Shown here piece by piece: positions 60,324 to 64,000 of a DNA stretch of 64,000 nucleotides. The notes under the pieces are model-generated. The model saw only the letters and a list, made by a program, of their open reading frames with translations, had not been told where the DNA came from and searched no databases. Origin of the DNA: Oleisolibacter albus (GTDB lineage Bacteria > Pseudomonadota > Alphaproteobacteria > Azospirillales > Azospirillaceae); the NCBI RefSeq assembly GCF_003336875.1, contig NZ_QGNJ01000003.1, forward strand, positions 124,001-188,000, written 5' to 3'. Position numbers and translations under genes: made by a program. Every line of letters begins with the position of its first letter. The first letter of the stretch is position 1.

Positions 60324-60765
60324 GTGGCGGCGGCCGCCGGCCGATTACGGCCTGCTGGCGGAAGCGGTTCTCTGTCTCGCCGTCGCACGGCTGGCGCTGC
60401 TGCTGCTGCCCTTCCGCACCCTGGCCCGCCTGATGGTCCGGGCCGGCGGTGACCGGGAAAGCGGGCTGCAAGCGCCGGAGCGGGTGCGGCGCGTCGGCTG
60501 GGCCGTGCGCACGGCCGCCCGGCGCGGGCCGGTGCCCGCCGTCTGTTTCCCCCAGGGACTGGCGGCGCAGATGATGCTGGCCCGCCGCCGGGTCGGCAGC
60601 CGGCTTTACTATGGGCTGAAACAGGCGGACGGAGCGCTGAAGGCCCATGTCTGGGTCCGCGCCGCCGGCTGCGATGTGGTGGGCGGGCGCGAGGCGCCCG
60701 GCTTCGCCGTGGTGGCGACCTTTCCGCCGATGCCGGCGGAGCAACAGCAGGACGTGGCGGAATGA
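60307..60765 (+). CDS. Lasso peptide leader peptidase, transglutaminase-like (B2)
   Basis: A 152-residue member of the transglutaminase-like protease family used in lasso maturation. Cys80 in VPAVCFPQGLAAQMML and His114 in LKAHVWV form the expected Cys-His pair, with Asp123 in GCDVV as a likely third residue. The N-terminal helices (LLAEAVLCLAVARLALLLLP) are typical of this family and might touch the membrane. It removes the leader bound by the PqqD protein. The start overlaps the B1 gene and the stop overlaps the cyclase gene as ATGA. Confidence 0.9.
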   Translation: MRRRTRWRRPPADYGLLAEAVLCLAVARLALLLLPFRTLARLMVRAGGDRESGLQAPERVRRVGWAVRTAARRGPVPAVCFPQGLAAQMMLARRRVGSRLYYGLKQADGALKAHVWVRAAGCDVVGGREAPGFAVVATFPPMPAEQQQDVAE

Positions 60766-62735
60766 GCGCGATCGGCGGTTTCTGGCCCGGCAGGGATCGG
60801 CCCGACCTGCTGGCGGTGGTGGAACGCATGGGCGGCGGCCTGTCGGCCTATGGTCCGGACCGCAAGGGCCAATGGCGGGGCGACGGGATCGCCCTGGTCT
60901 GGCGCCAGCTGTCCGTGCTGCCCGAGGATCTCTATGACCGGCAGCCGCTGGTGTCCGCCGATGGCCGCCACGTGCTGGTGGCCGATGCCCGCATCGACAA
61001 TGGCGCCGAACTGGCTGACGAACTGGGCTGGCCGCCGGAATCGGCGCAGCCGCGGGTGGAATCGCGGCTGATCCTGGACGCCTATCGCCGCTGGGGCGTG
61101 GGCTGCGTGGCCCGGCTGCTGGGGGATTTCGCCTTCGCCCTGTGGGACACGCAGGAACGGCGGTTGCTGCTGGCGCGCGATGCCACCGGCACCCGGCCGC
61201 TGTTCTGGGCCCGCTGTGGCGACGGCATCGCCTTCGCCAGCATGCCGCGGGGCCTGTTCGCCGTGCCCGAGATCTCCCGCACCATCGATGACAGCCAACT
61301 GGCCGCCTATCTGGCGCTGCTGATGCTGGAGGGGCCGGACACGCTGTATCGCGACATCAAGCGGGTTCCCAACGGCCATCTGCTGCTGGCCGACGCCGAC
61401 GGGGTGCGGCTGCATCGCTATTGGAACCCCGACCGCGGCCGGGAGTTGCATCTGCCGCGGCAGCAGGATTATGCCGAGGCGCTGCGGGCGGAGATGACCC
61501 GCGCCGTGCGCTGCCGGCTGCGCAGCAGCGGTCCGGTGGCCAGCATGCTCAGCGCCGGCCTCGACAGCAGCTCGGTGACTTCCATCGCCGCCTCGTTGCT
61601 GGGGACGGCTGGCAAACGGCTGCTGGCGCTGACCGCGGTGCCGCGGTCCGGCTTCCCGGCCTCGGCCGGTGCCGGTCGGGTGGTGGACGAATCCACCCTG
61701 GCGGCCCGGGTGGCGGCGCTCCACCCCAACATCGACCATATGCTGGTCCCCTCGGGCACGCGCTCGCACCTGCAGACCGTGGATCTGTTCCTTCAGCATA
61801 CGGATCTGCCGGTGCTGAACCCCTGCAACGCCGTCTGGACCAGCCGGTTGGCGCAGCAGGCGCGTCAGGGGGGCGCGCGGGTCCTGCTGAGTGGTGCCGG
61901 CGGCAATTTCGGCGTCAGCTATGAGGGCGAGAAGTATCTGCCCCAGCTGTTCATCCGGGGCCGCTGGCTTGAGCTGGCCCGGCTGCTGGCCGGCATGCAC
62001 CGGGACAACCGGGCGGCCCTGCGCGGCCTGTGGCTGGCGCTGGCGCCGCATCTGCCGCCGGGCCTGCACCGGCAGCTACGTCGGCTGGCCGGGCGGCATG
62101 CCATCGGGAGTACCAGCCAGTTCAGTATGCTGGTACCGGAGTTCGCGGCGGCGTCCGGCCTGGAGCGCCTGTATGACCAGAAGGGTTACCGCCGCTTCAG
62201 CGATCCGCCGCCAGCCGATGGCTGGACTGTGCGGAAACAGTGCTTTCAGCGCATTGATCCCGGCCCCTATGTCGCTGCCGACGCCGCGCTGGCAGGGATC
62301 GACCGCCGCAACCCGCTGCTTGACCGGCAGCTGCTGGAATTCTGCCTGTCGGTGCCGGAGCGCCACTATATCGATGGCGGCCGCCGCGCTGCCCTGCTGC
62401 GCGATGCCATGGCGGGATTGCTGCCGCCGGCCCTGCTGCGCCGGCGCTGCCGAGGCCTGCAGGCTGCCGACTGGTACGAGGGGGTCGTCGCCGCCCGCGA
62501 CGAACTGGCCGAGGAGGTGCAGCGCCAGGCCCGGTCCGGTCTGGCCGGCCGTGCCCTGGATGTCGCCCGGATGCAGGATCTGGTGGACAGCCTGCCCGCT
62601 GCCGACACGCCGACGGCCGACTTGGCGGCCATGGGCTGGAACCAGTCGGTACTGAACGATCAATACCGGGCGGCCCTGCTGCGCGGCATTGGCGTCGGAC
62701 GCTTCCTGCGCCGGGTGGAGGGCGGCAACGCCTGA
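60762..62735 (+). CDS. Lasso cyclase, asparagine-synthetase-like (C)
   Basis: A 657-residue asparagine-synthetase homologue. The N-terminal half keeps the class II glutaminase fold (LLGDFAFALWDTQERRLLLA, then ARDATGTRPLFW) but begins MSAIGGFW, without the Cys2 needed to release ammonia. That is normal for lasso cyclases. The synthetase half has the PPi-loop SAGLDSSS starting at Ser264 and later GAGGNFGVSYEGEKY. It adenylates an Asp or Glu side chain of the core and joins it to the new N-terminus. It completes the set A-K-B1-B2-C. No exporter gene follows. Confidence 0.92.
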   Translation: MSAIGGFWPGRDRPDLLAVVERMGGGLSAYGPDRKGQWRGDGIALVWRQLSVLPEDLYDRQPLVSADGRHVLVADARIDNGAELADELGWPPESAQPRVESRLILDAYRRWGVGCVARLLGDFAFALWDTQERRLLLARDATGTRPLFWARCGDGIAFASMPRGLFAVPEISRTIDDSQLAAYLALLMLEGPDTLYRDIKRVPNGHLLLADADGVRLHRYWNPDRGRELHLPRQQDYAEALRAEMTRAVRCRLRSSGPVASMLSAGLDSSSVTSIAASLLGTAGKRLLALTAVPRSGFPASAGAGRVVDESTLAARVAALHPNIDHMLVPSGTRSHLQTVDLFLQHTDLPVLNPCNAVWTSRLAQQARQGGARVLLSGAGGNFGVSYEGEKYLPQLFIRGRWLELARLLAGMHRDNRAALRGLWLALAPHLPPGLHRQLRRLAGRHAIGSTSQFSMLVPEFAAASGLERLYDQKGYRRFSDPPPADGWTVRKQCFQRIDPGPYVAADAALAGIDRRNPLLDRQLLEFCLSVPERHYIDGGRRAALLRDAMAGLLPPALLRRRCRGLQAADWYEGVVAARDELAEEVQRQARSGLAGRALDVARMQDLVDSLPAADTPTADLAAMGWNQSVLNDQYRAALLRGIGVGRFLRRVEGGNA

Positions 62736-62845
62736 CCCGGCGCCCCTTCCGGTTCAGCCTGGCACGGCTGCCGGCCCGTCAAGCCATTCCCCTGATCCCC
62801 CGCCCGCGCTCGGCCCATGCCATGCCCGGTGCCCGGCAGCAGCCC

Positions 62846-62876
62846 GGGGCGCACCCGGCTCCCCCGGGTGCGCCCC
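62846..62876. terminator. Strong hairpin between convergent cyclase and FHA genes
   Basis: GGGGCGCACCCGG and CCGGGTGCGCCCC form a perfect 13-base stem with a five-base loop. It lies between the lasso cyclase end and the end of the haemagglutinin gene on the other strand. No T-run follows, but placement suggests a two-way terminator. Confidence 0.7.
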
Positions 62877-62882
62877 GCCGGC

Positions 62883-64000
62883 TCATTGCAGGGTGCTGTC
62901 CTTGTCGTCCTTCGGGTCGTCCACCAGTTCCAGCAGCAATTCAGTGCGGGTGGTGGGGCGGTCGCGGCTGGTCAGCTCCTTCACCGCCGCATCCACTGCC
63001 GCCGTGGCGCCCAGGGACTGGACCTGGACACTGTTGCTGATGCCACCCTGGGCGACCATCCCGAAGCTCGGGCCGGAGACATCGAAGTTGGCGGCGTTGG
63101 CCACTGCCGCGGCGGCGATGGACAGGGTGCCGCGCACCCGCACGCCGGCATCGCCGGCATCCACCGTACCGCGCGGGGCCAGCAGGGCCACCGAGGGCAC
63201 CTGATCATCCTCCGTGTCCGGATCGAAGGCACCGATGCCGGCGCCGCTGGTGCCGGCTTGGGCATCCACCAGATAGACCGGGCCGGGCTGGGTGGTGATG
63301 GTCACCGGCGGATAGTTGGCGCTGGTCTTGGGTCCCTGGCCGGCATTGAGGTCGCCATTGGAGGACCAGAGGATGATGTTGTCGCCGGCCTGGGTGAACA
63401 GGCGCGACTGGTTCAGCACCAGACTGCCGTCGGTGAAGCTGTAGATGCTGCCACCGCGCAGGCTGAGGATCCCCTCGAGGCCGGAGGGGATGGAGATGAT
63501 GGTGCTGGTGTAGACCGTATTCTGTCCGGGAATGCCGGAGATGAAATCGTCCGTCCGCGGCCGGCCCAGCAGCAGGTTGGTCAGCGCACTGTTGCGGCGC
63601 TGGATCTGCTGATCGGTGCGCACGGTGGAGCCGGCCAGGATTCGGCCGCCAGGGCCGAGGATGCGGATATCGCCGCCCCAGCCGGTCTGGATCGTGGCCA
63701 GGCGCAGATCGAGATCACCGGTGGATTTCGTCTCGCCCACGGCCCCCAGCCCGCCGCTCAGGCCGTTCTGGGTGTAGCCCAGGCTGGCCGGGAACAGCAG
63801 GTTCACGGCGGTATAGCCACGGGAATATTGCAGGTAGGAATTGCCCTTGGGATCGGCCGCCGCTCCCAGCTCGTTGAAATAGACCTTGTCGATCAGGAAG
63901 CGGCGCTGCGTCAGCACATCCAGGCTGGTGAAGGCCTCATAGGCCTGCTGGAAGCTGGGGCTCTGGCCGGCGGCCACGCCCTTGGCCGCCAGTGCCTCGG
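62883..64000 (-). CDS. Filamentous haemagglutinin family protein, C-terminal part (DUF3739)
   Basis: The frame is open to the right edge, so only the last 371 residues are seen. It contains GGSIYSFTDGSLVLNQSRLF and DNIILWSSNGDLNAGQGPKT, the DUF3739 pattern found at the end of very large TpsA/FhaB-like proteins. LLAPRGTVDAGDAGVRVRGT follows, a repeat-like beta-helix segment. The tail is polar and acidic (ELVDDPKDDKDS). Such proteins are usually secreted by a TpsB partner and act as adhesins. The N-terminal secretion domain and any partner gene lie outside the window. Confidence 0.85.
   Translation of the reverse strand, partial: EALAAKGVAAGQSPSFQQAYEAFTSLDVLTQRRFLIDKVYFNELGAAADPKGNSYLQYSRGYTAVNLLFPASLGYTQNGLSGGLGAVGETKSTGDLDLRLATIQTGWGGDIRILGPGGRILAGSTVRTDQQIQRRNSALTNLLLGRPRTDDFISGIPGQNTVYTSTIISIPSGLEGILSLRGGSIYSFTDGSLVLNQSRLFTQAGDNIILWSSNGDLNAGQGPKTSANYPPVTITTQPGPVYLVDAQAGTSGAGIGAFDPDTEDDQVPSVALLAPRGTVDAGDAGVRVRGTLSIAAAAVANAANFDVSGPSFGMVAQGGISNSVQVQSLGATAAVDAAVKELTSRDRPTTRTELLLELVDDPKDDKDSTLQ

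Noticed and set aside
1-64000. tRNA, rRNA, CRISPR array, insertion sequence or riboswitch
   Set aside because: Reading both strands gave no cloverleaf, repeat-spacer pattern, transposase gene or conserved riboswitch core.

Overview
The window is a high-GC chromosome segment from what is probably an alphaproteobacterium. The signs are several TonB-Xanth-Caul-type outer-membrane receptors, a FecI/FecR pair, DctB/DctD-type regulation, a full type II secretion system, and a RiPP cluster of the kind found in Proteobacteria. Genus cannot be fixed from sequence alone; Rhodospirillales or Sphingomonadales-like lineages would fit. I saw no rRNA, tRNA, CRISPR array or insertion sequence.

Layout. 1-6.4 kb (+): a frameshifted EF-hand gene, a GMC oxidoreductase, a GST-like protein, a Tat-exported sulfatase and its overlapping formylglycine-generating enzyme. 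6.4-11 kb (-): an operon of cysteine hydrolase, XapX protein, YtcJ-like amidohydrolase and MFS exporter. 11.4-14.3 kb: a monoheme cytochrome, then a divergent LysR/MFS pair. 14.4-23.2 kb (-): a receptor, then an ECF sigma factor, FecR, a second receptor with an STN signalling domain, and a histidine acid phosphatase, which look like a cell-surface-signalling uptake system, perhaps for phosphorylated compounds. 23.4-26.9 kb (+): a YitT-type membrane protein, a siderophore-type receptor and an EthD protein. 26.9-35 kb (-): a TauABC-like ABC importer, DctB/DctD-like two-component system, BKACE enzyme and aromatic/aspartate aminotransferase, with a candidate sigma-54 promoter at the head. 35.4-36 kb: two small unknown genes. 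36.4-40.7 kb (+): an RND efflux pair. 40.7-45.1 kb: a LysR regulator divergent from gcdH and a CoA-transferase (glutarate/glutaryl-CoA catabolism), then a convergent SDR.

45.3-56.1 kb holds a nearly complete type II secretion system, transcribed leftward as gspE-F-G-H-I-J-L-M-C-D-K with mostly overlapping genes, and a convergent gspO prepilin peptidase. Divergent from gspE is a secreted PstS/DING-like protein with six cysteines that is a natural candidate substrate. 58.2-62.7 kb (+) is the most interesting region: a lasso-peptide cluster made of a short precursor ending in serine, an HPr-kinase-like protein, a PqqD-type recognition protein, a transglutaminase-like leader peptidase and an asparagine-synthetase-like cyclase. 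The kinase and the C-terminal Ser together suggest a tail-phosphorylated lasso peptide. The predicted leader end is atypical (no Thr at -2), and no exporter or isopeptidase gene is present. The window ends inside a large filamentous-haemagglutinin-family gene on the minus strand.
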